Assembly: GCA_028824415.1 (NCBI GenBank)
Contig: JAPPDX010000105.1
Coordinates: 1 to 55,588 of the forward strand
Source of the DNA: a bacterium
GTDB taxonomy: Bacteria; Actinomycetota; Acidimicrobiia; Acidimicrobiales; CATQHL01
DNA: 55,588 nt
Direction: 5' to 3'
In this document: piece after piece, positions 8,681 through 17,245 of the stretch
Layout: every line of letters begins with the position of its first letter
Position numbering within the stretch: position 1 is the stretch's first letter
Notes under the pieces: model-generated
What the model saw: the letters and a program-made list of their open reading frames with translations, nothing else
The model's database searches: none
What the model was told of the DNA's origin: nothing
Position numbers and translations under genes: made by a program

Positions 8681-10144
8681 GTGACCGACATCGCCTTGCG
8701 GTTTGGAGGTCGCCGCAACCCCCCTGTGGCGGTTGCCCACCTGCGAGAGATCCCGGTCTCGGCGATGGTGGTCCTGTCAGGATTGGTGCTGCTCCTCGTG
8801 TCGGCGTTCCTGCCGTGGGCGGTGAACGTCGGCTCCGGGCAAACGGCGAATGCCTTCGAGCCGAACCTGCCGTGGCTGCTGGGAGGCACCGATCTGGCGC
8901 AGCAGACGGCCGGTTCGTTCGGCAACGGCTGGATCCTGATCGCCGTCGTCGTCGTCTCGGTAGCGGCCGGGTACCCGCTGTTCTGCGGCCGCCGCATGGT
9001 TGCGGTGCCGCTCGCTTCGATCGGCGGCGCCGGTGCCGTCTACGTCTACTTCACGTCGTACCGCTTCGACAACCAGTTCTCCAAGATCGAGGGGCTGGTC
9101 GTCGAGCTGGGCAGCGGATGGTGGTTGGCCCTCGCCGGCTCGCTGCTGATGGTGACCGGCGGTGTGATCGCCCGGGTCGGTGCCGGGAATCGGCGAGCAG
9201 CCGTGGCGACCACCGGTCCGGTGACCCTCGAAGCTCTCTCCGGCAACCAGGATCGGCGCGATCGCGAATCAGCTGTCCGGACGATCATGCTCGTCGCCGC
9301 GCTTGCTTCGATCCTGGTCTCGGCGCTGATCGTCCTCGCACTCGTGCGGGACGCCCTGACGTTCATGATCAACATCGACTGGGCATCGGTCTGGAGCAGC
9401 GGATGGTTCCCGCGCCGGGGCTTCTACGACATCAAGACCCTGGTCGTCTCCACCGGTCTGGTGGTGGGCGTGTCGACGCTCATCGCCACCCCGGTCGGAC
9501 TTGGCGCGGCGATATACCTCTCGGAGTACGCCAGACCCCGGACCAGGCGCTGGATGAAGCCCACGCTGGAGGTCCTCGCCGGCATTCCGAGTGTCGTGTT
9601 CGGGTTTTTTGCCCTGCAGTGGATCTCGCCCAACATCATCCAGCACATCGATGTCTGGTTCGGCCAGGATGCTCGGCTGGGCAACCTGGCGGCGGCCGGC
9701 GTCGGCGTGGGGATACTCAGCGTCCCGCTGATGGCGTCGATTTCCGAGGACGCCATGAAGGCAGTGCCCCATTCGCTGCGCGAGGCGTCCGCCGGCCTGG
9801 GCTCGCGCAAGGTCACCACCACGCTGCGCGTCGTGCTGCCGGCGGCCGTCTCCGGCCTCATGGCGGCGTTCATCGTGACCACGGCCCGAGCTGTCGGGGA
9901 GACCATGGTGGTCTTCATCGCCGGCGGCGGTGGCGACACGGCGGTCTACACCCACAACGTGTTCGACGGCAGCCTCACGATGACGGCTGCCATGGCCTCG
10001 CTCGCATCGGGCACCGACAGCGTCGTGGGTGAGGGCCTGACGTTCGAGTCGCTGTACTTCGTGGGCCTGCTGCTCTTTGTGCTCACGCTGGGCATGAATC
10101 TCGTCGCCGACCGCATCGTGCGGCGGTTCCAGAACAAGTACTGA
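8681..10144 (+). CDS. pstC: Phosphate ABC transporter permease PstC with extra N-terminal membrane domain
   Basis: Inner-membrane permease subunit of the Pst importer. The C-terminal part (from about residue 195) is a normal PstC: six helices, and the ABC-coupling EAA loop (LREASAGLGSRKVTTTLRVVLPAA). The product is 487 residues, however, about 170-190 longer than usual. The extra N-terminal segment has about four hydrophobic helices (AMVVLSGLVLLLVSAFLPWA, WILIAVVVVSVAAGYPLF, VPLASIGGAGAVYVY, WLALAGSLLMVTGGVIARVG), with a polar extracytoplasmic stretch between helices 1 and 2. I do not know this domain in PstC. The GTG start is 44 bases after pstS. Confidence 0.92.
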   Translation: MTDIALRFGGRRNPPVAVAHLREIPVSAMVVLSGLVLLLVSAFLPWAVNVGSGQTANAFEPNLPWLLGGTDLAQQTAGSFGNGWILIAVVVVSVAAGYPLFCGRRMVAVPLASIGGAGAVYVYFTSYRFDNQFSKIEGLVVELGSGWWLALAGSLLMVTGGVIARVGAGNRRAAVATTGPVTLEALSGNQDRRDRESAVRTIMLVAALASILVSALIVLALVRDALTFMINIDWASVWSSGWFPRRGFYDIKTLVVSTGLVVGVSTLIATPVGLGAAIYLSEYARPRTRRWMKPTLEVLAGIPSVVFGFFALQWISPNIIQHIDVWFGQDARLGNLAAAGVGVGILSVPLMASISEDAMKAVPHSLREASAGLGSRKVTTTLRVVLPAAVSGLMAAFIVTTARAVGETMVVFIAGGGGDTAVYTHNVFDGSLTMTAAMASLASGTDSVVGEGLTFESLYFVGLLLFVLTLGMNLVADRIVRRFQNKY

Positions 10145-10154
10145 AGGGCCGGCC

Positions 10155-11105
10155 GTGCGACTCGGACGCGTCTTCGATGACAGGACCCGCAGGGCGGTGA
10201 CGTCGGAGGTCTACCGGCGCTCGCGGGACGTCCGCGGCGGGGTGTTCCGGGTTCTGCTGCAGATCGCGCTGCTGGTGGCGCTGCTGGTCCTGGCGATCCT
10301 GCTCGTCGACACGGTCACCGACGGCTGGTCGATCCTCAGCGGGCGCCTCGGAGACTTCCTCTCGGGGGGGTTGCGTTCACAGTCGGGGGATCCGGAACTG
10401 GGCGTGTTCCAGGGCATCCGGGGATCGCTCTGGATCGCCGTCTTCGTGATCGTCCTGGCGTTCCCGCTGGGGATCGGTGCCGCCATCTACCTCGAGGAGT
10501 ACGCCCCGAAGTCGCGGCTCACAAGCTTCATCGACCTGAACATCCGCAATCTGGCGGGCGTGCCGTCTGTCGTCTACGGCCTGCTGGGACTCGCCATCTT
10601 CGTGCGGGGTCTCGAGGGCCTCACCGGGGGACAGTCGGTCACCGCGGCGGGGATCACCCTCGCGGTGCTGGTACTGCCAATCGTGATCATCACCTCCTCG
10701 GAGGCGATCCGCGCGGTTCCGCAGTCTCTCCGTGAGGCGGGTTACGGGGCGGGTGCCACCAAGTGGGAGGTCATCCGCACCCAGATCCTGCCGTACGCCG
10801 CTCCCGGGATCCTCACCGGCACGCTGCTTTCACTCTCACGGGCCATCGGCGAGGCCGCGCCACTGATCCTCGTCGGAGCCGTCACCGGCTTCCTGGGCGG
10901 GCAGTCGGGGCTGGTGGACATCTCGCAACTGCAGGAGAGATTCACGGCCCTCCCGATCATTATCACCGAGTGGGTGCAGGAATCCGGCCGGGACCGCGGC
11001 TTCGCCCCTGCCGCGGCGGCCGCGATCGTGGTAATGCTGGTAGTGGTGCTACTCCTGAACTCGGCCGCGATTTTCCTGCGGAACCACTTCGAGAAGAAGA
11101 GATGA
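10155..11105 (+). CDS. pstA: Phosphate ABC transporter permease PstA
   Basis: Second permease of the Pst importer, 316 residues, pairing with PstC. One helix near the N-terminus (VLLQIALLVALLVLAILLVDTV) precedes the binding-protein-dependent transport domain, whose EAA loop reads LREAGYGAGATKWEVIRTQILPYA. The family pattern PLGIGAAIYLEEYAPKSR is present. Length is normal, unlike PstC. GTG start 10 bases after pstC with AAGGG upstream; pstB follows 33 bases downstream. Confidence 0.95.
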   Translation: MRLGRVFDDRTRRAVTSEVYRRSRDVRGGVFRVLLQIALLVALLVLAILLVDTVTDGWSILSGRLGDFLSGGLRSQSGDPELGVFQGIRGSLWIAVFVIVLAFPLGIGAAIYLEEYAPKSRLTSFIDLNIRNLAGVPSVVYGLLGLAIFVRGLEGLTGGQSVTAAGITLAVLVLPIVIITSSEAIRAVPQSLREAGYGAGATKWEVIRTQILPYAAPGILTGTLLSLSRAIGEAAPLILVGAVTGFLGGQSGLVDISQLQERFTALPIIITEWVQESGRDRGFAPAAAAAIVVMLVVVLLLNSAAIFLRNHFEKKR

Positions 11106-11138
11106 GATCGAGAATCGCCGGAACGAGGGTGTAGACCG

Positions 11139-12038
11139 ATGACCACAGTGACAGACTCAGTGGAGATGGCGATGAGCGGCGGCGGTGCCGTGCCTCAGGC
11201 TTCCGAGGCCCCGCCGGCTGTCGCCACAGCAGCGGGGGGAGAGGCGTTCCCGCCCGACACCGTCTTCCGCGTCGAGGACCTGAACTGCTACTACGGCTCG
11301 AACCGGGCCGTCCGCGACGTGACCATGGACATCAGCGAGCGGGAGATCACCGCCATCATCGGCCCCTCGGGCTGCGGTAAGACCACCGTGCTGCGCTGCT
11401 TCAACCGGATGAACGACCTCATCGAAGGGGCGCGGGCCACCGGAACGCTGCTGTTTCGGGGAGTCGACCTCTACGACCCGCGGGTGGATCCGGTCGAGGT
11501 GCGCCGCCGAGTCGGCATGGTGTTCCAGAAGCCGAACCCCTTCCCGAAGTCCGTCTTCGACAACGTGGCCTACGGTCCGCGCATCGCCGGTTCGGTCCCC
11601 AAGAGCGAACTCCCCGACATCGTGGAAGCCTCACTGCGCCGGGCTGCGCTGTTCGAGGAGGTGAAGGACCGCCTCAAGGATTCCGCCATCGGCCTCTCGG
11701 GCGGCCAGCAGCAGCGCCTTTGCATCGCGCGGGCGATCGCCACGAACCCTGACGTGCTGCTTATGGACGAGCCGTGCTCGGCCCTCGACCCGATCTCTAC
11801 GGCGCACATCGAGGAACTCATGCACAGGCTCAAGGAGGAGTACACGATCGTCATCGTGACGCACAACATGCAGCAGGCGGCCCGCATCTCGGACCGCACG
11901 GCGTTCTTCACCGCCGACGTGGACGCCGAGACGAACTCCCGCTATGGGCTGCTCGTGGAGTTCGACGACACAGAGAGGATCTTCTCCAACCCGTCCGACG
12001 AGCGCACGGAGAACTACGTGACCGGCCGCTTCGGCTGA
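11139..12038 (+). CDS. pstB: Phosphate ABC transporter ATP-binding protein PstB
   Basis: ATPase that energises phosphate import. The 299-residue product carries Walker A (GPSGCGKTT), Q-loop ([19 protein letters not shown], the PstB signature), ABC signature (LSGGQQQR), Walker B ([13 protein letters not shown]) and the switch histidine ([19 protein letters not shown]). An unstructured Ala/Pro/Gly-rich extension of about 40 residues precedes the usual start, so translation might begin later, at the ATG after VE (11166). Operon position between pstA and phoU confirms the role. Confidence 0.96.
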   Translation: MTTVTDSVEMAMSGGGAVPQASEAPPAVATAAGGEAFPPDTVFRVEDLNCYYGSNRAVRDVTMDISEREITAIIGPSGCGKTTVLRCFNRMNDLIEGARATGTLLFRGVDLYDPRVDPVEVRRRVGMVFQKPNPFPKSVFDNVAYGPRIAGSVPKSELPDIVEASLRRAALFEEVKDRLKDSAIGLSGGQQQRLCIARAIATNPDVLLMDEPCSALDPISTAHIEELMHRLKEEYTIVIVTHNMQQAARISDRTAFFTADVDAETNSRYGLLVEFDDTERIFSNPSDERTENYVTGRFG

Positions 12039-12105
12039 AGCGACCCGCTCGAGGTCCGACCACTCGAAAACCGAACGGTCGGCCAGCACGCCAGGAGGTG
12101 CCGCA

Positions 12106-12825
12106 ATGGTCGAGAGTCTGCGCAAACCCTTCGCGGACGAGCTCGAGGAGGTGAGGATCGAACTGATCCGCATGGCCGGTCTCGTCATCGAGGCGATACC
12201 ACGCTGCACCGAAGCCCTGCTCTCGAGTGACCTGGCGGCGGCACAGGAGATCATCGACGCGGACAATGTCCTCGACGACGCCTCGCGGGCGCTCGAGCAT
12301 CGCTGCCAGCAACTCCTGGCGCTGCAGCAGCCCATGGCCGGAGATCTGCGCACGATTCTCGCCGCCATGACGATCAACCACGAGTTGGAACGCTCCGGTG
12401 ACCTGGTGGAGAACATCGCCAAGGCGATGCGACGGGTCTACGGCATCGACTTCGGTCCGCGCCTGCGCGGTCTCATCACCCAGATGAGCGAGGAGGCCAC
12501 GCGGCTCATGCGGTTCGCCGTGGATGCCTTCGCCGACGGCAACTCGGGCCTCGCCGCCGCTCTCGACGACATTGACGATCGTCTGGATCGGCTGAACCAC
12601 CAGTGCCTTGCCATGATCGTGGGTGAGGAGGGCCGAGCGATGGGTGATCTGATGTCGGGGGTGCAACTCGCTTTGATCGGCCGCTACTACGAGCGGATCG
12701 GTGACCATGCCGTCAATATCGGCGAGCGGGTCCGCTATATGGTGGACGGCTGGAGGCCCGGCCAGCCGGAGGAGTTGCCGGCCGATCAGGAGCCGGACCT
12801 CGGCGCCGAGGCCAAGGCTGGCTAG
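12106..12825 (+). CDS. phoU: Phosphate transport system regulatory protein PhoU
   Basis: Cytoplasmic negative modulator linking the Pst transporter to its sensor kinase. It has 239 residues in two three-helix PhoU domains. The metal-binding E/D patterns are recognisable: AMTINHELERSGDLVENIAKA in the first repeat and LIGRYYERIGDHAVNIGERV in the second. Strong ribosome site (AGGAGG) before the ATG. It ends two bases before surE starts and lies upstream of the senX3-regX3 pair, so the whole phosphate block may be read as one transcript. Confidence 0.95.
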   Translation: MVESLRKPFADELEEVRIELIRMAGLVIEAIPRCTEALLSSDLAAAQEIIDADNVLDDASRALEHRCQQLLALQQPMAGDLRTILAAMTINHELERSGDLVENIAKAMRRVYGIDFGPRLRGLITQMSEEATRLMRFAVDAFADGNSGLAAALDDIDDRLDRLNHQCLAMIVGEEGRAMGDLMSGVQLALIGRYYERIGDHAVNIGERVRYMVDGWRPGQPEELPADQEPDLGAEAKAG

Positions 12826-12827
12826 CC

Positions 12828-13688
12828 GTGCGGGTACTGGTCACCAACGACGACGGCATCGAGGCCCCCGGCTTGGCGGCGCTGGCGCGGCACGCCGTCG
12901 AAGCCGGGCATGACACCTTCGTGTTGGCGCCGCGGGAGGAGATGAGCGGTTCGGGCGCGTCCATGGGCTCGCTGGCGCTGCACCACCCAATCGAGGTTCG
13001 TCCGTGGACGGTCCCGACGCTGGACGGCGTGCCTGCCCACGCCGCGGCGGCGACACCGGCGGCGTGCGCCATCCTGGGCTGCCTCGGCGCGGTTGGGCCT
13101 CCACCGGATCTGGTCCTGTCCGGCATCAACCACGGGTTCAATGTCGGGCGCTCGGCCCTGCATTCAGGGACGGTGGGAGCCGCCATCACCGCCGCCGCCT
13201 GGGGTGCGAAAGGGCTCGCCGTCAGCACCGCCTGGGCTGAGGACGACGTGCGTTGGGAAACAGCGGCATCGGTCGCGCTCGGCCTCTCCGGCTGGTTCAT
13301 GGAGACAGACGATCTCCGGGCGCTGAATGTGAACGTGCCGAACCGGCCGGCGGAAGAATTGCGCGGAGTGCGCTGGGCGACGTTGGCAGACGTCGGAGCG
13401 ATCCGGAGTGCAATCCTCGGCATCGAGGAGACCGTCGACGGCGAGGGGTTCCGCGTGCTCACCCATCACAAGCCCACCGACCCGGCGGCGGCGCCGCAAG
13501 GTTCGGACAGGGCGCTGGTTGCCCAGGGTTACGTCGTGTTGACGGGTTTGGGCGGGCTCGCCGAGTGGGGCCCCTCCGGCGATTGCCTCGGTGAGAAGCG
13601 ACTCGCCGGTCTGCTCGGGGTCCCAGCCACGGCGGGTCCCGACGGGCGCGCGCCGGCGCCGGTGGAGGCCGAGGAGAAGTCCCGGTGA
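12828..13688 (+). CDS. surE: 5'/3'-nucleotidase SurE
   Basis: Metal-dependent phosphatase that removes phosphate from nucleoside monophosphates and short polyphosphates. The 286-residue protein starts MRVLVTNDDGIEAPGL with the NDDG metal-binding motif, then LAPREEMSGSGASM and DLVLSGINHGFNVG, which form the rest of the SurE active site. Length is at the upper end of the family, with a short Ala/Pro-rich tail. The GTG start follows phoU by two bases, and its stop overlaps the senX3 start (GTGA). Placement in a Pho cluster fits phosphate scavenging; operon linkage of surE to phoU is unusual in my experience. Confidence 0.93.
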   Translation: MRVLVTNDDGIEAPGLAALARHAVEAGHDTFVLAPREEMSGSGASMGSLALHHPIEVRPWTVPTLDGVPAHAAAATPAACAILGCLGAVGPPPDLVLSGINHGFNVGRSALHSGTVGAAITAAAWGAKGLAVSTAWAEDDVRWETAASVALGLSGWFMETDDLRALNVNVPNRPAEELRGVRWATLADVGAIRSAILGIEETVDGEGFRVLTHHKPTDPAAAPQGSDRALVAQGYVVLTGLGGLAEWGPSGDCLGEKRLAGLLGVPATAGPDGRAPAPVEAEEKSR

Positions 13689-15106
13689 CCGTCGGGCTCG
13701 TCGTCCTTGCCGCGGTGCTGGCGCTGATGGCGGGCGTCTGCGGTGTTCTCGCCGTCCGCTACCGGGGTGTGCGGCGCTCGCTGCGCCGTCTCGGCGATGC
13801 CGCCGGCGGGGCGACGCCGGCTCCCGCGACGCGGCGGGACAGCGTTGCGGGTCTCGTGCAGGCTGGCACCGAGCCGGACATGCGCCAGGGGGGACCCGCG
13901 GGGCTGAGTGACACGATCGACGCTCTGGGGGACCGGCTGCGCGACCTGGAGAGCACCGCAGACGTGCGCGCTGACTGGATGGGACGACTCAGCGAGGCGA
14001 TCGCCCGCATGACCGAGGGCGTGGTGATCTGCGATGCCGACGGTGAGGTGGTGTTCCGCGAGGGCAGCGCCCTTGCGGCGATCTCCAGCCGGCACGGCCA
14101 GGCACTCATGGACGCCGCCTTGGACCGTGTGCTCGGCCGGGCCTGCGGAGGCATGACGGTCCGCGAAGAGGTGCGGCTCTTCGGGCCGCCGCAGCGGGTG
14201 TTCATGCTCAGCGCCTCACCGCTGGCCGGCGGAGGGTTGGCCCTCGTCGAGGATGTGACCGAGCCCGAGCGGGTCGAGACCCTGCGCCGCGACTTCATCT
14301 CGAACATCAGCCACGAGTTGCGCACACCGGTGGGGGCGATCAGCCTCCTGGCCGAGACGCTCGTCGACCTGCTGTCGGACAGTGAGAGTCCTGCCGGGGA
14401 ATCACGGCTCGGCGCCGAGGAGCACGCCACAGTCGTCGGGCTGGCCGGTCGACTGGTGGCAGAGGCGGAGCGGATGACACGTGCCATCGATGACCTGACC
14501 GAACTCAGCAGGGTGGAGCGGGAGACGAACGGTGAGCGAAGTGTCGTGGCGTTGCAGGACGTTGTGAGCGCCGTGGTCGAACGGCTCGCCAACGCCGCCG
14601 AGCAGTACGGGATCGCGGTGAACGTCGCCGCGCCGGACGGCCCGATTCTCGTGCACGCCAACCGCCGCCAGATCGCCTCGGCGGTGCACAACCTGCTCGA
14701 CAACGCGCTGAAGTACTCGCCGGAGGGAACATCGGTGAGTGTCCGCATCCGTCGCTGGGACCAGTCGGCGGAGCTGTCCGTGCAGGACACCGGCATCGGC
14801 ATACCGCAGGGAGACCTGCCCCGGATCTTCGAGCGGTTCTACCGGGTCGACCGCTCACGCACCTCGTCCTCGGGGGGAATCGGCCTGGGGCTGGCCATCG
14901 TCCGTCACGTTGCCATCAACCACGGTGGTGACGTCGAGGTGGAATCGATGGAGGGGGAGGGAAGCACGTTCACCCTCCGCCTACCGATGCCGCCGGGAGC
15001 CGAGGACGATGAGTCCGCGGAGTCGGCCGTCGAGGATCCACTGCCCAATGAGCCCGCTGTCGCTGGCCCGGACTCCCGGTCGAGAGCTTCGAGGAGGTTG
15101 ACGTGA
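13685..15106 (+). CDS. senX3: Phosphate-sensing histidine kinase, SenX3-like
   Basis: Sensor kinase of a two-component system, 473 residues. One N-terminal membrane helix (VGLVVLAAVLALMAGVCGVLAV) is followed by a cytoplasmic PAS-like region (about 100-190), the dimerisation/phosphoacceptor domain with His at about 210 (SNISHELRTP), and a HATPase domain with N box (NLLDNALKYSPEG), G1 (DTGIGIP), F box (FERFYRVDRSRT) and G2 (GIGLGLAIV). Only one membrane helix and no periplasmic sensor is seen; signal probably comes through PhoU/Pst, as known for PhoR/SenX3. A Ser/Pro/Asp-rich tail is extra. Overlaps surE and regX3 by four bases each. Confidence 0.93.
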   Translation: MTVGLVVLAAVLALMAGVCGVLAVRYRGVRRSLRRLGDAAGGATPAPATRRDSVAGLVQAGTEPDMRQGGPAGLSDTIDALGDRLRDLESTADVRADWMGRLSEAIARMTEGVVICDADGEVVFREGSALAAISSRHGQALMDAALDRVLGRACGGMTVREEVRLFGPPQRVFMLSASPLAGGGLALVEDVTEPERVETLRRDFISNISHELRTPVGAISLLAETLVDLLSDSESPAGESRLGAEEHATVVGLAGRLVAEAERMTRAIDDLTELSRVERETNGERSVVALQDVVSAVVERLANAAEQYGIAVNVAAPDGPILVHANRRQIASAVHNLLDNALKYSPEGTSVSVRIRRWDQSAELSVQDTGIGIPQGDLPRIFERFYRVDRSRTSSSGGIGLGLAIVRHVAINHGGDVEVESMEGEGSTFTLRLPMPPGAEDDESAESAVEDPLPNEPAVAGPDSRSRASRRLT

Positions 15107-15843
15107 GCCGTTCCGCACGCGTCCTCGTCGTCGAGGACGAGCCGTCGTTCGTCGAGGCGCTGAGCGCGGGATTGCGCAGGGAGGGGTTCGCGCTCGACAT
15201 CGCGCGTGACGGCCGCGAGGCGCTCGACCGCTTCGAGGCCTGCAACCCGGACGTGGTCCTGCTCGACGTCATGCTGCCGCGTCTGTCGGGGCTCGACGTG
15301 TGCCGGGCGATCCGCAGCCGCTCGAACGTCCCGATCATCATGGTCTCGGCCAAGGGTGAGGAGATCGACATGGTGGTGGGCCTGGAGGTCGGGGCCGACG
15401 ACTACGTGCCCAAGCCCTACCGGTTCCGTGAGTTGGTGGCCCGGATCCGTGCCGTGCTGCGCCGTGCCCAGGTGCAGGCCGCCGACGGAGCCCCCGCGGC
15501 GAACGCCGAGCGACCCATCGAGGTCGGTGAGGTGTCCATCGACCCGCACGGTCACGAGGTGCGAGTGCGGGGCGAGTCCGTGCAACTCCCGCTGAAGGAA
15601 TTCGACCTGCTCTGGGTGCTGATCTCCAACGCCGGGCGGGTGGTGCCGCGGGACGATCTGATCGACCAGGTCTGGGGAAAGGACTACGTGGGCGACACCA
15701 AGACGCTGGACGCGCACATCCGCCGGCTGCGGCGCAAGATCGAAGTCGAACCCTCCAGCCCGCAGCGCATCGTCACCGTTCGGGGAGTGGGCTACAAGTA
15801 CTCTGAATCAGCCTCTTCCGCGGTCGGGAAGGGAGACGGCTAG
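15103..15843 (+). CDS. regX3: Phosphate response regulator, RegX3/PhoB-like
   Basis: OmpR/PhoB-family response regulator of 246 residues. The receiver domain has the acidic pair (VVEDEPSF), phospho-acceptor Asp at about 55 (VVLLDVMLP), Ser/Thr switch (MVSAKG) and Lys (VPKPYRF). The C-terminal winged helix (residues 140-240) ends TLDAHIRRLRRKIE and TVRGVGYKY. GTG start inside the end of senX3 (4-base overlap). It is the obvious candidate to bind the three-unit PHO box at 7413. The gene order phoU-surE-senX3-regX3 keeps sensor, regulator and transporter together. Confidence 0.94.
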   Translation: MSRSARVLVVEDEPSFVEALSAGLRREGFALDIARDGREALDRFEACNPDVVLLDVMLPRLSGLDVCRAIRSRSNVPIIMVSAKGEEIDMVVGLEVGADDYVPKPYRFRELVARIRAVLRRAQVQAADGAPAANAERPIEVGEVSIDPHGHEVRVRGESVQLPLKEFDLLWVLISNAGRVVPRDDLIDQVWGKDYVGDTKTLDAHIRRLRRKIEVEPSSPQRIVTVRGVGYKYSESASSAVGKGDG

Positions 15844-15853
15844 AAGGAGGGCC

Positions 15854-17245
15854 ATGTCCGGCGCCGGCGGCTGGAGTCCGGTTCGCGAACCCCGCCACCC
15901 GCGCTCGCCCGAGGTCGGCGGGTCGCGCAGGGTGACCGGCTTCATGCGTCTGGCCCGCGTCCACGCGCTGTCCGCTGCTGGCGATGCCATGATCGCCGTG
16001 GCGCTCGCCGATTCGCTGTTCTTCTCTGTCGAGCCGGACTCGGCGCGGTCGAGCGTGCTGGCGTTCCTTTTCCTGACACTGGCCCCCTTCGCGCTCGTGG
16101 CGCCACTCATCGGGCCGGCCGTGGATCGGGCACCGGGGGGGCGGCGTCTCCTGATTGTGCTACTCAACGCCGGCCGCGCCCTCACCGCGTTGTTCATGAT
16201 CGGCAACGTGGATTCCGGGAAGCTCTTCGCGCTGGCGTTCGCCGTGCTCGTTCTCGGCAAGGGATACGCCGTGGCGAAGGCCTCCATCGTTCCGGTCACA
16301 GTGCGCAGCGAACACGAACTGGTGAACCGCAACTCCCGGCTGGCGGTGCTCAGCGGCGTCGCCGGCCTCGCCGGGGGCGTCCCGGCGTGGTTGATACAGC
16401 GCTATGCGGGGTCCGACTGGGTCATGGGCGTGGCGACGGGCGTCTTCGTGGGCTCGTGCGCGCTCGCCTTCCGCCTGCCGCCGGCCGAGGTGGCGCCACG
16501 GGCTTCGACCGGCACCGGCGCGGCGATGAACGAGACGAAGGGCTTTGGGATACGTCTCGCTGCTTCGGGCACCGGGGTGTTACGCGGCGTCCTGGGGTTC
16601 ATGACGTTCCTGGTGGCCTTCGGGCTGCGCGACGACGCGATCTGGCAGGTGTATCTCGTCGGGGCGTTCGCCATGATCGGCACGTTGGGCGGGTCAGCCG
16701 TGGCGGCTCGAATGCGCGAAGGCGCCCGCGAGGAGTCGATCCTGCAGATCATGCTCGTCGTTCCCGCCCTGGTGTCGCTGCTGGCGATCTGGGACGGGGG
16801 ACTGAGGGGGGCGATCGTCGTGGCGCTGGTCGTCGGGCTGGCCGCCTCGGCCGGCAAGGTGGCCTTCGACTCGGTGGTCCAGCGGGACGCGCCGAACGCC
16901 GACTATGGCCGCAGTTTCGGCCGGTTCGAGACCCGGTTCCAGCTGTCCTGGGTGATCGGGTCGGCCCTGGCAGTGATCCCCATGTCGCTGCGGCTGGGCT
17001 TCATCCTGATCACACTCTTCCTGGCGGCCGCCGTCGTGCTGCACCTCATCGGGGCCAAGAACGTCCGGCGGGGCCAGCCGCCGCCCAGCCTGCCGCGCAA
17101 CCTGCCGCGTCACTTGCCGCGGAACATGCCGGGGCGCCGGCCTCGCAAGGTGCCCCGAAGCCCTCGGCCCGAAGGGGGATCTCCTCAGCCGCCGGGATTT
17201 GGCCGACCACCAACTCCTGGACCGGAGTCCCCTGGACCCTCGTAG
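15854..17245 (+). CDS. MFS-like multi-pass membrane transporter
   Basis: A 463-residue integral membrane protein with about ten to twelve hydrophobic segments between residues 30 and 400, resembling the major facilitator superfamily. Cues are LSAAGDAMIAVALADSLFF, VAPLIGPAVDRAPGGRR after the second helix (the MFS loop 2-3 position) and the long middle loop. Substrate unknown. The last 65 residues are Pro/Arg-rich with short repeats (LPRNLPRHLPRNMP) and look cytoplasmic and disordered. Excellent ribosome site (AAGGAGGG). The gene follows regX3 by 10 bases, so it may share its transcript. Its end overlaps the end of the convergent DUF2342 gene by 61 bases. Confidence 0.78.
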   Translation: MSGAGGWSPVREPRHPRSPEVGGSRRVTGFMRLARVHALSAAGDAMIAVALADSLFFSVEPDSARSSVLAFLFLTLAPFALVAPLIGPAVDRAPGGRRLLIVLLNAGRALTALFMIGNVDSGKLFALAFAVLVLGKGYAVAKASIVPVTVRSEHELVNRNSRLAVLSGVAGLAGGVPAWLIQRYAGSDWVMGVATGVFVGSCALAFRLPPAEVAPRASTGTGAAMNETKGFGIRLAASGTGVLRGVLGFMTFLVAFGLRDDAIWQVYLVGAFAMIGTLGGSAVAARMREGAREESILQIMLVVPALVSLLAIWDGGLRGAIVVALVVGLAASAGKVAFDSVVQRDAPNADYGRSFGRFETRFQLSWVIGSALAVIPMSLRLGFILITLFLAAAVVLHLIGAKNVRRGQPPPSLPRNLPRHLPRNMPGRRPRKVPRSPRPEGGSPQPPGFGRPPTPGPESPGPS

